Shown here: one piece after another, positions 6,925-15,433 of the stretch
Layout: each line of letters opens with the position of its first letter
Numbering within the stretch: position 1 is the stretch's first letter
IMG/VR virus record: IMGVR_UViG_3300037108_000072
Coordinates: 1-27,781 of that record
Source: a virus
Strand: one strand, 5' to 3'
Length of the DNA: 27,781 nt
The notes under the pieces: model-generated
What the model was told of the DNA's origin: nothing
The model's input: the letters and a program-made list of their open reading frames with translations, nothing else
The model's database searches: none
Position numbers and translations under genes: made by a program

Positions 6925-7520
6925 AGCTGCGCTCCGACAGTTTTGCGGCCCGCCTCACGGCCTCCCAGCGCGACGATCTCTTCATTGCGCTCGCCGGCGG
7001 GCTTGGATTGCCGGAGGCCGCCTCCAAGGTCGCCGAATGGACCAAGGCGGAATGGGGTGGTCGCCGCCCAAGCACGCAGGCGATCTCCGCATGGTACCAG
7101 GGCGCAAAGGTTGAGCGCCGTTTCGCGGCCGCGAAGGAGTCCGCTCTCATCGCCCAGGCCAACTGTCCGGCTGATTACGACCTGCAGGCTCGCACGGCGC
7201 TCGGCCACGCCAAGTTCCTGGCAACCCTCGAAGAGTTGACGCCAAAAGACATCGCGGTACTGCAGAAGAACGAGCTCATCGAGCGAAAGCTCGATCTCGA
7301 TCAGCAGAAGTTCGAACTCGATCGCGAGCGCCTGCACCTGGACCAGGAGAAGTTTCTGAAGCTAGTCATGGGGCAACTTGCCGAGTTGCAGGAGATCATG
7401 CGCGAGCCCGGCCTCGATGACGACGCCAGACTTGAACGCGTACGGCAACGCGTCTTCGGCATGCCTGAGAATGTTCCATCGCTCGCGGACGTTGATCAGC
7501 GGAAGGGAGCGAAGTCATGA
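6921..7520 (+). CDS. DUF3486 family protein, Mu gp27-like
   Basis: A 199-residue protein. The N-terminal half holds a helix-turn-helix-like region (GGLGLPEAASKVAEW, then RRPSTQAISAWYQ). Residues about 110-160 form a strongly charged coiled coil (LIERKLDLDQQKFELDRERL). This fits DUF3486, the Mu gp27 family, which precedes the large terminase and is a candidate small terminase subunit. The ATG at 6921 was chosen because it overlaps the upstream stop and starts the conserved KLRSDSFAARL opening; an upstream ATG at 6795 would place it deep in the previous gene. The product would act in DNA recognition during packaging, which is an inference from position. Confidence 0.7.
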   Translation: MKLRSDSFAARLTASQRDDLFIALAGGLGLPEAASKVAEWTKAEWGGRRPSTQAISAWYQGAKVERRFAAAKESALIAQANCPADYDLQARTALGHAKFLATLEELTPKDIAVLQKNELIERKLDLDQQKFELDRERLHLDQEKFLKLVMGQLAELQEIMREPGLDDDARLERVRQRVFGMPENVPSLADVDQRKGAKS

Positions 7521-9100
7521 CGGCCGCTTCCAAGAGTGTGCGCAAGGTTCGCCAGACCGCCGCTGTGATCGCGGCCGTGGCGACGCTCGCCGGCGCTGTC
7601 CCGGAGCCAATGATGCACTACCGCGGCTACCAGCTGCCCGTGGTGCACGATCACACGGCAAAGACTGCGCTCTTGCACTGGTCGCGCCAGATCGGCAAGA
7701 GCACGACCTTGGCCGGCTGGGCCGTTAACCGGCTCCTGCGCCAGCTGCAGACTCACGACGCCTGGCTCGTCACTGTCCTCTCGAACTCCCGCTCCAACGG
7801 TGGCGAGTTCGTTCTCAAGGTCCATGAGGTCTGCCACAAGCTGCAGAAGGCCTTCGTCGAGGACGGCAACAGGGAGGAGCTCGATCGGCGCAACGATATT
7901 TCCGAGGACGCCAAATTAGAGCTCATGCGCTTCGAGGTCCGCCTGGAGATCGGCGGCAAGCTCGGTCGCATCATTGTGCTGGCCGCCAATCCCCGGACTG
8001 CTCGCGGCTTCTCCGGCGATCTGATTCTCGATGAGTTCGCGTTTCACCAGGACAGCCGGGCCATCTGGGAGGCAGCCGAGCCGATCATCTCAGCCAATCC
8101 GGAATTTCTATGCCGGATCTCCAGCACAGGCAACGGCCGGAGAAACATGTTTTACCAGCTCATCGCGGAAGGGCGGATTCCATATTACCGCCTCCGCAGG
8201 TCAGACGCCTGGCGCCGCGGTGAACTGCACATCTATTCGATCGTCACTGGCAAAGAGATCACGCCGGATCAGGCCCGCGCCGAAGCGAGCGACAAGCGCG
8301 CCTACGATCAGAACTACGAATGCGAGTTCAACGACGAAGCCTCGGCGCTGCTCACCCAGGAGCTCATCAGCTCCGCGGAGCGCGAGGGCATTGTCATCGA
8401 ACTGCAGGAATGGTCCGAGGCGACGATCGAGCGGCTGCGCACGCAGACGATCGGCGACCTGTTCCTCGGTCAGGACGTCGGCCGCCGTCGCGACCGCTCA
8501 GTCCAGGCTGTCATCGAAAAGATCGGCCAAGGTTACCGCGTGGTCGCCATGCTGCGAATGGAGAACATGCGATTGCCTGCGCAGCAGAGGCAGCTCGATC
8601 GCATCGTCAAACTTCCCCGCTTCCGCTCCGCCCGGATCGATATGACCGGTCTCGGTCTTGGCCTCGTCGAATACGCCCAGGACGCGCACGCCGGCCGGGA
8701 TATCGGCGGCGTTGATTTCTCCACGACTGAGCCCCTCACTCAGCGCCTCATATCCGACGGCCGCAAGGCGGAGACTGCCCGGGTGACGGAGATCATGGCG
8801 ACCGAACTGCTGGGCGTCTTTGAAGATCGCCGCATTGAGATCCCGTCCGATCCCGAGCTGCGCGATGATCTGCGCAAGCCCGAGCGCCTGGTCTCGCCGT
8901 CCGGCCGCGTGTCAATCGCCGCCGAGCGCGATGAGGCAGGACATGCCGATCACTTCTGGGCGCTCGCCCTGGCGATCCGCGCAAGCCAGCGGCCGAACTC
9001 CGGCGCCTTTACCGCGGAGACCCTGCAGATGGTCCGCATGGGCACCGCGCGCCCCGGCATGCCGATCATTCAGCGCCCCATCATCACTCACTTCGCCTGA
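7517..9100 (+). CDS. Phage terminase large subunit, Mu gp28-like
   Basis: A 527-residue DNA-packaging motor. The ATPase domain shows a Walker A-like SRQIGKST at 56-63 (K61), Walker B DLILDE at 168-173 (E173 catalytic) and a coupling SSTG at 202-205. The nuclease domain shows candidate metal ligands D320 (GQDVG), D375 (RIDMTG) and D472/H476/D478 in RDEAGHADHFWALALA. The length agrees with the family. A GGGAG ribosome binding site at 7505-7509 lies 7 nt before the ATG, one of the better ones in the window. The start overlaps the gp27-like stop. All catalytic motifs look intact, so the protein is probably active and would translocate DNA through the portal encoded just downstream. Confidence 0.93.
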   Translation: MTAASKSVRKVRQTAAVIAAVATLAGAVPEPMMHYRGYQLPVVHDHTAKTALLHWSRQIGKSTTLAGWAVNRLLRQLQTHDAWLVTVLSNSRSNGGEFVLKVHEVCHKLQKAFVEDGNREELDRRNDISEDAKLELMRFEVRLEIGGKLGRIIVLAANPRTARGFSGDLILDEFAFHQDSRAIWEAAEPIISANPEFLCRISSTGNGRRNMFYQLIAEGRIPYYRLRRSDAWRRGELHIYSIVTGKEITPDQARAEASDKRAYDQNYECEFNDEASALLTQELISSAEREGIVIELQEWSEATIERLRTQTIGDLFLGQDVGRRRDRSVQAVIEKIGQGYRVVAMLRMENMRLPAQQRQLDRIVKLPRFRSARIDMTGLGLGLVEYAQDAHAGRDIGGVDFSTTEPLTQRLISDGRKAETARVTEIMATELLGVFEDRRIEIPSDPELRDDLRKPERLVSPSGRVSIAAERDEAGHADHFWALALAIRASQRPNSGAFTAETLQMVRMGTARPGMPIIQRPIITHFA

Positions 9101-9106
9101 CCCCCG

Positions 9107-11050
9107 ATGAAACTCCCTCTATCCATCTTCAAGAAGTCACAGGGCCAAAGCCTGGAAGTAATGCCGCCCGACCTAATGGTCATGGCCGCGGAACCGGGCG
9201 AGGCCCCTCCGGTGATTCCCGCGAAGAGGCCCACGGCGGCTCCACGCCAGGATCTTGTCCAGCCGAAGGTCTCCGACTTCGCCCCGATGTTCTGGGCGAA
9301 TCGCCGGCTCGATCCATCGCAGATCCGCTGGGTGCTACAGAATGCCGCCCAGGGCTCTCTGACCGATCAATATGAGCTGTTCGCCCTCATGGAGGACACC
9401 TGGCCGCGGCTGCTGAAGAACCTTGCGGAGGTCCGCAGTAATGCCTCGCGAGCGAAGTACACGGTGCAACCCCATGTCACGGGGGGAGGGAAGCCCACCG
9501 ATAGCGCAAAAGAGAAGGCTGACCTGGTGGAAGCGGCGCTCAAGAATTGGCGGCCGCGGCCCGGCACGCTCGAACTGGGATTCGAAGATGCGCTCTACCA
9601 CGTCCTTGACGCCTATGGCAAAGGCATCGCGGTCAACGAGGTTGGCTGGTCGCAGACCCCGGAGGGTATCCTGCCGCGCTGCGCTCACATGCTTTCGCCG
9701 CGACGCTATGGGTGGAGTCCGGACGGCACAGAGCTTGGACTGCTGGGCTCCGGATCCACGGTCTGGACGCCGACGCCCACCAGCACCTCATGGCAGCCTT
9801 TCCCGGAAGGGCAGTTTTGGTGCGGGATCTGGCAGGCGCGCTCCGGCGCTCCGGGCGCCACCGCATTGCTGCGCGCTCTGGCTCCCTACTGGGTTGGTAT
9901 CACTTTTGGATGGGAATGGTTGCTCGCCACGGCGCAGATCTTCGGCGTTCCGTTCCGCTGGGCGACCTATGATCCCAGCCGTCCGGAACTGCTCGGCACA
10001 CTGACGCAGATGCTGCAGCAGATGGCTACGGCCGGATATGCGGCATTCCCTGCCGGCACGACGCTCGATTTCAAAGACGCCGTTACCCGCTCCCAGGACA
10101 ATCCTCAGATCCTCATCCAGCAGCTGGCGGACAAGGCTTGCGACCTGCTCATCCTCGGGCAGGAGGGCTCCGGCGCCCAGCATTCGCAGGGGCTCAATGG
10201 TGGCGGCCAGGCCCAATTACAGGGCGAGGTCCGCCGGGAAGTGCTCCATTCCGCCGCGCAATGGTGCGCCAATCTGCTCAACTACCAGCTCGTCCCAGCC
10301 ATCCTCCGATGGAACTGGGGAGATGTCTCTGAGACGCCGACGGTCGTGCCTGACCTCGCCGGCGATCCGGATCCCGTGCAGCTCGCGACGCGTGATTCAA
10401 TCCTCGCCGCCATCCAGGGCGTGCGCTTCGTGGCTTCGGATTTCTATGAGAGGCACGGTCTTCCTTTGCCTGAAGAAGGCGACGAAACGATCGGCGGCCA
10501 ACCTTCACCTTCTGACTTCCCGCCGAAAGGCGGGTCGCTGCCAGGATTGTCGGGGTCATCCCCGGGGGGCAAAGGCCCCTCGGGGTCCGATGCCAGCGCA
10601 GCCCCGCAAACCGCCCAGGACGGTTCGGGGGGTACTGACATAGCCACAACGACGGCGAACGGCCTTATCGTTGATTCGCCGCGCTCCGCCGTACCTCGTA
10701 GCGACGCGTTAAATGCCCGCGCCGCCGCTCAGCCCGCCGGGTCCGCCGCAATCCCAGGCAACTACCAGATGCCGGAGGCCACGGCCAAGGCCCTCGCCCT
10801 GGCTCATGCCCACGACATGGCTCCGCTGCGCAAGGCTGCCCAACCGCTCCTGGCTGCCATCGAGGCGGGCAATCTGGACGTGGTCGGCGAATTGGAAGCC
10901 TTCATCGCCAAGCTCGACGCCCTCGCCCCGACGATGATTGGCGCGTCCGAACTGGCAGACGCCCTGGAGGCAGGCCTCAGCGAGGCGATGATCGCCGGCG
11001 CCGCACACAGCTACTCCAAACTTCCTTCCACCAAACAAAGATCCAAATGA
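9107..11050 (+). CDS. Portal protein, DUF935 / Mu gp29-like
   Basis: A 647-residue protein following the terminase by 6 nt. It shows the DUF935 plan: LDPSQIRWVLQNAAQGSLTD and LFALMEDTWPRLLKNLAEVR near residues 65-105, KYTVQP at about 117, a central DALYHVLDAYGKGIAVNEVGW stretch, and a C-terminal helical tail (LRKAAQPLLAAIEAGNLDVV) as in Mu gp29. A Gly/Ser/Pro-rich, low-complexity insert (about residues 465-550) separates the core from the tail and makes the protein longer than the usual 500 or so residues. It would form the dodecameric DNA entry channel at one capsid vertex. The family assignment is strong; the role of the insert is unknown. Confidence 0.88.
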   Translation: MKLPLSIFKKSQGQSLEVMPPDLMVMAAEPGEAPPVIPAKRPTAAPRQDLVQPKVSDFAPMFWANRRLDPSQIRWVLQNAAQGSLTDQYELFALMEDTWPRLLKNLAEVRSNASRAKYTVQPHVTGGGKPTDSAKEKADLVEAALKNWRPRPGTLELGFEDALYHVLDAYGKGIAVNEVGWSQTPEGILPRCAHMLSPRRYGWSPDGTELGLLGSGSTVWTPTPTSTSWQPFPEGQFWCGIWQARSGAPGATALLRALAPYWVGITFGWEWLLATAQIFGVPFRWATYDPSRPELLGTLTQMLQQMATAGYAAFPAGTTLDFKDAVTRSQDNPQILIQQLADKACDLLILGQEGSGAQHSQGLNGGGQAQLQGEVRREVLHSAAQWCANLLNYQLVPAILRWNWGDVSETPTVVPDLAGDPDPVQLATRDSILAAIQGVRFVASDFYERHGLPLPEEGDETIGGQPSPSDFPPKGGSLPGLSGSSPGGKGPSGSDASAAPQTAQDGSGGTDIATTTANGLIVDSPRSAVPRSDALNARAAAQPAGSAAIPGNYQMPEATAKALALAHAHDMAPLRKAAQPLLAAIEAGNLDVVGELEAFIAKLDALAPTMIGASELADALEAGLSEAMIAGAAHSYSKLPSTKQRSK

Positions 11051-13143
11051 GCAGAAAACTTTTCTTCCTTCTCGCTGCCTCCTCCGATCCGGAATTGATC
11101 GCCCTGGCTGCCGCCATGCCGCTCGCGCTGCCTACCGACGCCACCGCTGATCTGCCAGGGGAAATCGTTTGGATGCCGGCCGGGACCCATGAGATCAGCT
11201 GTTTCACCGGAGCGGGCGCGCCCGTCGATGCCACCGTCTTATGCGATGAAGCCGGCGGCAACCTGATCGCGGCCTCCTTTGCGGCCATCCTCGGCAAGGG
11301 CCAGCGCGTCTACCTCGACAAGGATCACAAGGATGAGGAGGCCACTGCATGGGTGACCGGCTTCCGCTGGGATCCGGCGCAAGGCATCATGGCCAAGGTC
11401 GAATGGACCTCGCTCGGTCAGGAGCTCCTGCGCGGCAAAGTCTACTATTCCTTTTCCCCTGCCTTCTTCGTCAACCCGAAGACCAGGCGCGTTACCCGGC
11501 TGCCCGCCGGCCATGCCGCCGGCGGCCTGGTGAACGCTCCCGCTTTCGGCGCCGCAATGCCGGCGCTAATCGCCGCCCGATTGGCCGGCGCCGAAACCAC
11601 CAATCCCGCATCCGGCGGTCCCCGGAACATCAACCAGAATCCAGTCATGAACAAAGAAACGCTCATCAAGATCCTGGCCGCGCTGGCGGTTCCTGTACCC
11701 GCCGATGCGACCGACGATCAACTCACCGCCCTCGTGGCGAAGCACGTCGACAAACTGCCGACCGCCGGCGCCGAAGGCGTCGCGCTCAAGGCCCAGCTCG
11801 CCGAACTCCAGAGCCTCAAGGCAAAGGAGGCCGAGCTCGAAACCCTCAAGGCCAAGGACGCCCAGCGCCGCAAGGACGACGCCAAGGCCCTGGTCAATGC
11901 AGCGGTCGCCCGCGGGGCGCTGCCTCCCAAGGACGAAGCGTTGCAGGCGAAATGGACCGGTCTCATCGAGGCTGATCCGAAGCATGCCGAACTCCTGGCC
12001 GCGCTGCCCGGCGCGACCGTGCTCACCCGCGTCACGCAACCTGGCGTGTTCGAGGTGAAGGACGGTGTCCTCGAAGTCCTCCGCGCCTACAAGGCCAAGT
12101 GCGGTGCGACCAAGGTGCATGCCCAGGAATGCGCGGCGATTTACGCGAAGGACATCCGGAATCTTTTTGCCGATCCGGCCTTCCAGCTCTTGCCGCTGCT
12201 TGCGGCCAATTCGCTGGGCTCGCTCGCCGGAAACTTGATCCTGCAGCGGTCCCTGACGCTGCTCAAGCTGCGCTTCCCGGCGCTCTTCGCCATCACGACC
12301 GATTTCTCGGACAACCCGATCTCTTTCGGTCAGACGGTCATGACCCGCCTGCGGACCGTTCCGACTGTGCAGAGCTACGATCCGACCGCCGGCGGCTACG
12401 ACCTGGCCGCGGGCGCGAGCTCGACCACGATCGATGTGCCGATCGTGATCAACGCCCACCAGTTCGTGCCGATTTCGTTCAACGCGAACGAACTGGCCGA
12501 GACGAAGCGCGATCTGTTCGGCGAACAGGTTGAAGGCGCATTCTACGCGGTCGCGAAGGATTTCTGGGATGCGATCATGTCGCTGGTGACGGTGGCGCAC
12601 TTCCCGCATGAGACGGCGATCGCCGCTTCGAGCTTCTGCCGCGATACGCTGCAGACGGTCGACGAAGCCTTCCTTGGCCGCGGTGTGCCGTCTGCCAGCC
12701 GCTTTGCCATGCTGAACGGCTCGGCCTTCCATGCCCTGGGCAAGGATTCCTCGATCGTCCAGATGGCCGCCTTCCAGGCCGAGTTCAAGGGACTGCTGAC
12801 CCAGAACGTGCTGCCTCCGGTCGCGGGGTTCCAACCCTACCAGGTCGGCAACATCCCGACGGGCGAAAACCTGATCGGCTTCTGCGGTACGCCCGACTGC
12901 CTGGCGGTCGCCGCCCGGTTGCCCAACGATTACACGCAGGCGATGGGCGACGTGCCCGCGACGGCGATCATCGAGCAGGTCACCAATCCGGACACGGGCT
13001 TCTCCATGATGCTCGTGAAGTACCTGGACCACCGCGCCGGCACCGCCAACTGGCGCGCTGCTTACATGCGCGGCCAGGCCGTCGGCCAGGCTCCCTCCAT
13101 GCAGCGCCTGGTCTCCAGCGCCACTGCGAGCGGCGGATCCTGA
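11047..13143 (+). CDS. Fused Mu I-type protease, scaffold and major capsid protein
   Basis: A 698-residue protein with three apparent parts. Residues 1-180 resemble the Mu-like prophage I protease: YLDKDHKDEEATAWVTGF (H94), WTSLGQELLRGKVYYSFSPAF (S135/S137) and the end motif LVNAPAF at 161-167. Residues about 200-325 are a helical, charged scaffold-like segment (LKAQLAELQSLKAKEAELET). Residues about 335-698 have the size and texture of an HK97-fold capsid subunit, including FSDNPISFGQTVMTRLRTVP and a late IPTGENLIGFCGTP stretch. In Mu the protease/scaffold (I/Z) and capsid (T) are separate genes. M201 (codon at 11647) falls exactly at the protease-scaffold border and could be an internal start, although no Shine-Dalgarno is obvious. 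No other capsid gene exists in the cluster, which supports the fusion reading. Confidence 0.8.
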   Translation: MSRKLFFLLAASSDPELIALAAAMPLALPTDATADLPGEIVWMPAGTHEISCFTGAGAPVDATVLCDEAGGNLIAASFAAILGKGQRVYLDKDHKDEEATAWVTGFRWDPAQGIMAKVEWTSLGQELLRGKVYYSFSPAFFVNPKTRRVTRLPAGHAAGGLVNAPAFGAAMPALIAARLAGAETTNPASGGPRNINQNPVMNKETLIKILAALAVPVPADATDDQLTALVAKHVDKLPTAGAEGVALKAQLAELQSLKAKEAELETLKAKDAQRRKDDAKALVNAAVARGALPPKDEALQAKWTGLIEADPKHAELLAALPGATVLTRVTQPGVFEVKDGVLEVLRAYKAKCGATKVHAQECAAIYAKDIRNLFADPAFQLLPLLAANSLGSLAGNLILQRSLTLLKLRFPALFAITTDFSDNPISFGQTVMTRLRTVPTVQSYDPTAGGYDLAAGASSTTIDVPIVINAHQFVPISFNANELAETKRDLFGEQVEGAFYAVAKDFWDAIMSLVTVAHFPHETAIAASSFCRDTLQTVDEAFLGRGVPSASRFAMLNGSAFHALGKDSSIVQMAAFQAEFKGLLTQNVLPPVAGFQPYQVGNIPTGENLIGFCGTPDCLAVAARLPNDYTQAMGDVPATAIIEQVTNPDTGFSMMLVKYLDHRAGTANWRAAYMRGQAVGQAPSMQRLVSSATASGGS

Positions 13144-13163
13144 TCTCCCGCGGAGTTTTCCCG

Positions 13164-13194
13164 AGCTGCCTGGCGCCCTGCCGGGCGGCTCTTT
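13164..13194 (+). terminator. Stem-loop after capsid gene, weak terminator candidate
   Basis: The arms agctgcctggc (13164-13174) and gccgggcggct (13180-13190) pair over 11 positions, two of them G-U, around a 5-nt loop. They are followed by cttt only, so a classic T-run is lacking. The hairpin sits in the 73-nt gap between the capsid stop and the glycosyltransferase start, one of the few gaps in the cluster. It may attenuate read-through or stabilise the capsid message. Confidence 0.45.
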
Positions 13195-13216
13195 GAAGCC
13201 TCTGCCTCATTCAGCC

Positions 13217-14470
13217 ATGTCTTACACCGTCATCATTCCATCGGCCAAGATCGCCAACGTCGTCGCCTGCGTGACTGCAATGCGGCGGCACCAGCCTGAT
13301 CTGCGCATCATCGTCGTGGGCGATGGCATCTGTCCGGCGGATCGAGCGATGGTGGCCGGCATCGAATGGATCGAGGGTGTGCAGCCGTTTTGTTATGCGC
13401 GCAACGTCAACCTCGGGATCGCGGCCGCAGGCTCCGATGATGTCATCCTCTGCAACGACGATGCGCAGCTGACGAGCTTCTGCGGGTTCGATCGTCTGCA
13501 GTCGGCCAGTGCCGCCTTCGGCATTGTCAGCGCCACAATCAACGGGCGTTGCTGCAATCCCCGGCAGCAGGCGTCGCAACCCTACAACGTTACTGAGGCG
13601 AGCTTCCTCGCGTTCGTATGCGTGTATATTTCGCGGGCGACGATCGATGCGATCGGCACGCTCGACGAGCGGTTCGAAGGAGGCAACTGGGAGGACAACG
13701 ATTATTGCCGCCGCGCCGCGCTCGCAGGGCTTTCGCTTGGGGTCTGCGGCAACTGCGTTGTCGACCACAAGGCCGAGCTTACAACCTTCACACGCCAGGC
13801 CAACTACCGCGCGATCCTGGAGGCCAACCGGAAACGCTTTGAGGAAAAATGGGTGCGGACCAGGACGCTGCTCTCCATCTGCGTCTGCTCAATCTTCAGC
13901 CGGAAAAGCTACCTGGACCGGCTGATTGCCTGCCTCGCGCCGCAATGGACCGAGCGAGTCGAGTTCCTCCTGGCGGCCGACGACGGCCAGGAGAGCATCG
14001 GGAAGAAGCGCCAGCGGCTGCTTGACCAGGCCAAGGGGGACTTCGTGGTTTTTGTCGATGATGACGACCTGGTCGCTCCGGACTATATCGCGAAAGTGCT
14101 CGGCGCCATCCTGCGCAATCCGCATGCGGACGCCGTCACTTATTTTTCAAAGCGGTACTGCGATGGCATTTTCGAAGCCGACTGCAAATATTCCATCACG
14201 AATCCGGTGAACCGGGACTTCGTCTTCCTTGACGGAATCAAGACCTACCGGCGATTCCCGTATCATGTCACACCGATCCGTCGCGAGCTCGCGCTCAAGG
14301 TCGGATTCAATGCGGTGGATTTCCAGGAGGACACTGACTTTGCGGAGCGCCTAAGGCCGCTGATCAAGAGCGAGGAGTTCCTCCCGGAATTTCTCTACAC
14401 CTATTTCTGGCGCTCGAATCGCGCGGGAGAGCGCACGCACAAAGTCCTTTCCACTCAAGCCGCCCACTGA
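13217..14470 (+). CDS. Tandem-domain family-2 glycosyltransferase
   Basis: A 417-residue protein. The first half is a GT-A/family-2 domain: YTVIIPSAKIANV at the start, ARNVNLGIAAA, the donor-binding-like ILCNDDAQL (N80, D81, D82) and GGNWEDNDYCRRA (E159/D160) as acceptor motif. The second half repeats the plan: ICVCSIFSRKSYLDRL, FVVFVDDDDLVAPDY (D281-D284) and FQEDTDFAERL. Both halves keep acidic motifs, so two sugar transfers are possible. The ATG at 13217 is preferred to a TTG at 13193 because the family's beta-strand 1 begins at once after it. It has no membrane segment. It lies between the capsid gene and the adaptor gene, an unusual place, and could glycosylate virion proteins or modify the host surface. 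Confidence 0.85.
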   Translation: MSYTVIIPSAKIANVVACVTAMRRHQPDLRIIVVGDGICPADRAMVAGIEWIEGVQPFCYARNVNLGIAAAGSDDVILCNDDAQLTSFCGFDRLQSASAAFGIVSATINGRCCNPRQQASQPYNVTEASFLAFVCVYISRATIDAIGTLDERFEGGNWEDNDYCRRAALAGLSLGVCGNCVVDHKAELTTFTRQANYRAILEANRKRFEEKWVRTRTLLSICVCSIFSRKSYLDRLIACLAPQWTERVEFLLAADDGQESIGKKRQRLLDQAKGDFVVFVDDDDLVAPDYIAKVLGAILRNPHADAVTYFSKRYCDGIFEADCKYSITNPVNRDFVFLDGIKTYRRFPYHVTPIRRELALKVGFNAVDFQEDTDFAERLRPLIKSEEFLPEFLYTYFWRSNRAGERTHKVLSTQAAH

Positions 14471-14472
14471 CC

Positions 14473-14934
14473 ATGTCCTGGATCACACTCATATCTGCCG
14501 ATCTGGCTGCGACGCTCCTCGCCCAGGAGGTCGCTGCGCTGTCGGGCTATTCGCTCGCCTCCGGAGCCGCCGATCCGGTCGCGGCCGCGCTCGCCGACAC
14601 AACCGAGGAAGTGCGCGGCTACGTCGCGGCTCGGGCCAACGGGATCGTCGGCGATCCGGGCACCTTGCCTTCGGAGCTCAAGTCCACAGCGCTCGCAATC
14701 GCACGGTGGCATCTGCTCACGCGCGTGGCCGCCGGTCGTGCCGCAACGATGCTGCTCACTGAGGCGAGGCGCAAAGAATACGAGGATGCGATTGGTCGGC
14801 TCAAGGACGTGGCGGCCGGCCGCTTCTTCGTGCAGCCGCCGACGCAGGTCCAGCGCCCCACCGCCGGCGGAGCTTGGGGACAATTTCCAGGAGCGGGCAC
14901 GACGCCAGGCTCGCCTGAGACGTTCAACTTCTAG
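14473..14934 (+). CDS. DUF1320 head-tail adaptor, Mu gp36-like
   Basis: A 153-residue protein. It shows the DUF1320 pattern: a helical start, ADPVAAALADTTEEVRGYVAAR with the E-x-x-G-Y-x-x-x-R core, LPSELKSTALAIARWHLLTR, a RKEYEDAIGRLKDVAAGRF helix and a polar C-terminus. Proteins of this family, and related gp6-like adaptors, form the ring joining portal to tail. It starts 2 nt after the glycosyltransferase stop, and the next gene starts 2 nt after its own stop. The family call is firm; the adaptor role follows from the family. Confidence 0.82.
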   Translation: MSWITLISADLAATLLAQEVAALSGYSLASGAADPVAAALADTTEEVRGYVAARANGIVGDPGTLPSELKSTALAIARWHLLTRVAAGRAATMLLTEARRKEYEDAIGRLKDVAAGRFFVQPPTQVQRPTAGGAWGQFPGAGTTPGSPETFNF

Positions 14935-14936
14935 CC

Positions 14937-15389
14937 ATGCTCCAGGCCATCCAAAACCGCCTGCGCGATCTGATCGCATCCGCTCCCGTCCTCGCCGGTT
15001 ACCCGGTGCTGGTCGAAGACAAGGGCAACCTGGCCAGCGAGGTTGAGAACGCCCTGCAGACTCAGTCGCTTGCGATCGTGGTCATGCCATCCAGCGGGCA
15101 ATCCAAAGGCCAGCAGCTGCGCGGCCGCGCGCTTTCCGAAGAGGAATTTGAAGTCGTCGTTCACCGCGGCCTGCTCGATGACCCGCAGGGCCTCACGACC
15201 GTGGCTGTCATCGACACGATTGTGCCACTCATCCATGGCGCGCCGACCGATCCCACCATCCAGAAATCGAGCCTCTTCACTTTCAAGCGCCATGAACTGC
15301 GCGAGAACACCGATGGCTCTTTCTGCCGCGTGCTGATCGTCGCGACGGACTTCACCTGGTCTCCGGCGTTTTCGCAGACCAACTCGTAA
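14937..15389 (+). CDS. Probable tail terminator/minor tail protein, Mu gp37-like
   Basis: A 150-residue protein placed right after DUF1320, where Mu-like phages have gp37 (DUF1834). It starts with a helix (LQAIQNRLRDLIASAPVLAGYPVLVED) and then alternates beta strands (SLAIVVMPSSGQ, EEEFEVVVHRGLL) with a helix (TTVAVIDTIVPLIHG), a layout typical of tail terminator proteins that cap the tail tube. Sequence identity to the family is not obvious by eye, so position and fold pattern carry the call. Confidence 0.55.
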   Translation: MLQAIQNRLRDLIASAPVLAGYPVLVEDKGNLASEVENALQTQSLAIVVMPSSGQSKGQQLRGRALSEEEFEVVVHRGLLDDPQGLTTVAVIDTIVPLIHGAPTDPTIQKSSLFTFKRHELRENTDGSFCRVLIVATDFTWSPAFSQTNS

Positions 15390-15433
15390 TCCAAAACCAA
15401 ATCCCAACCCGCGCCACCAGGCGCAATCCTCAC

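Noticed and set aside
11566-13032. 488-aa minus-strand ORF opposite the capsid gene
   Set aside because: Composition is that of an antisense shadow of a high-GC gene (Arg/Gly/Asp/His/Val-rich, no motif), and the plus strand codes for a convincing protease-capsid protein.
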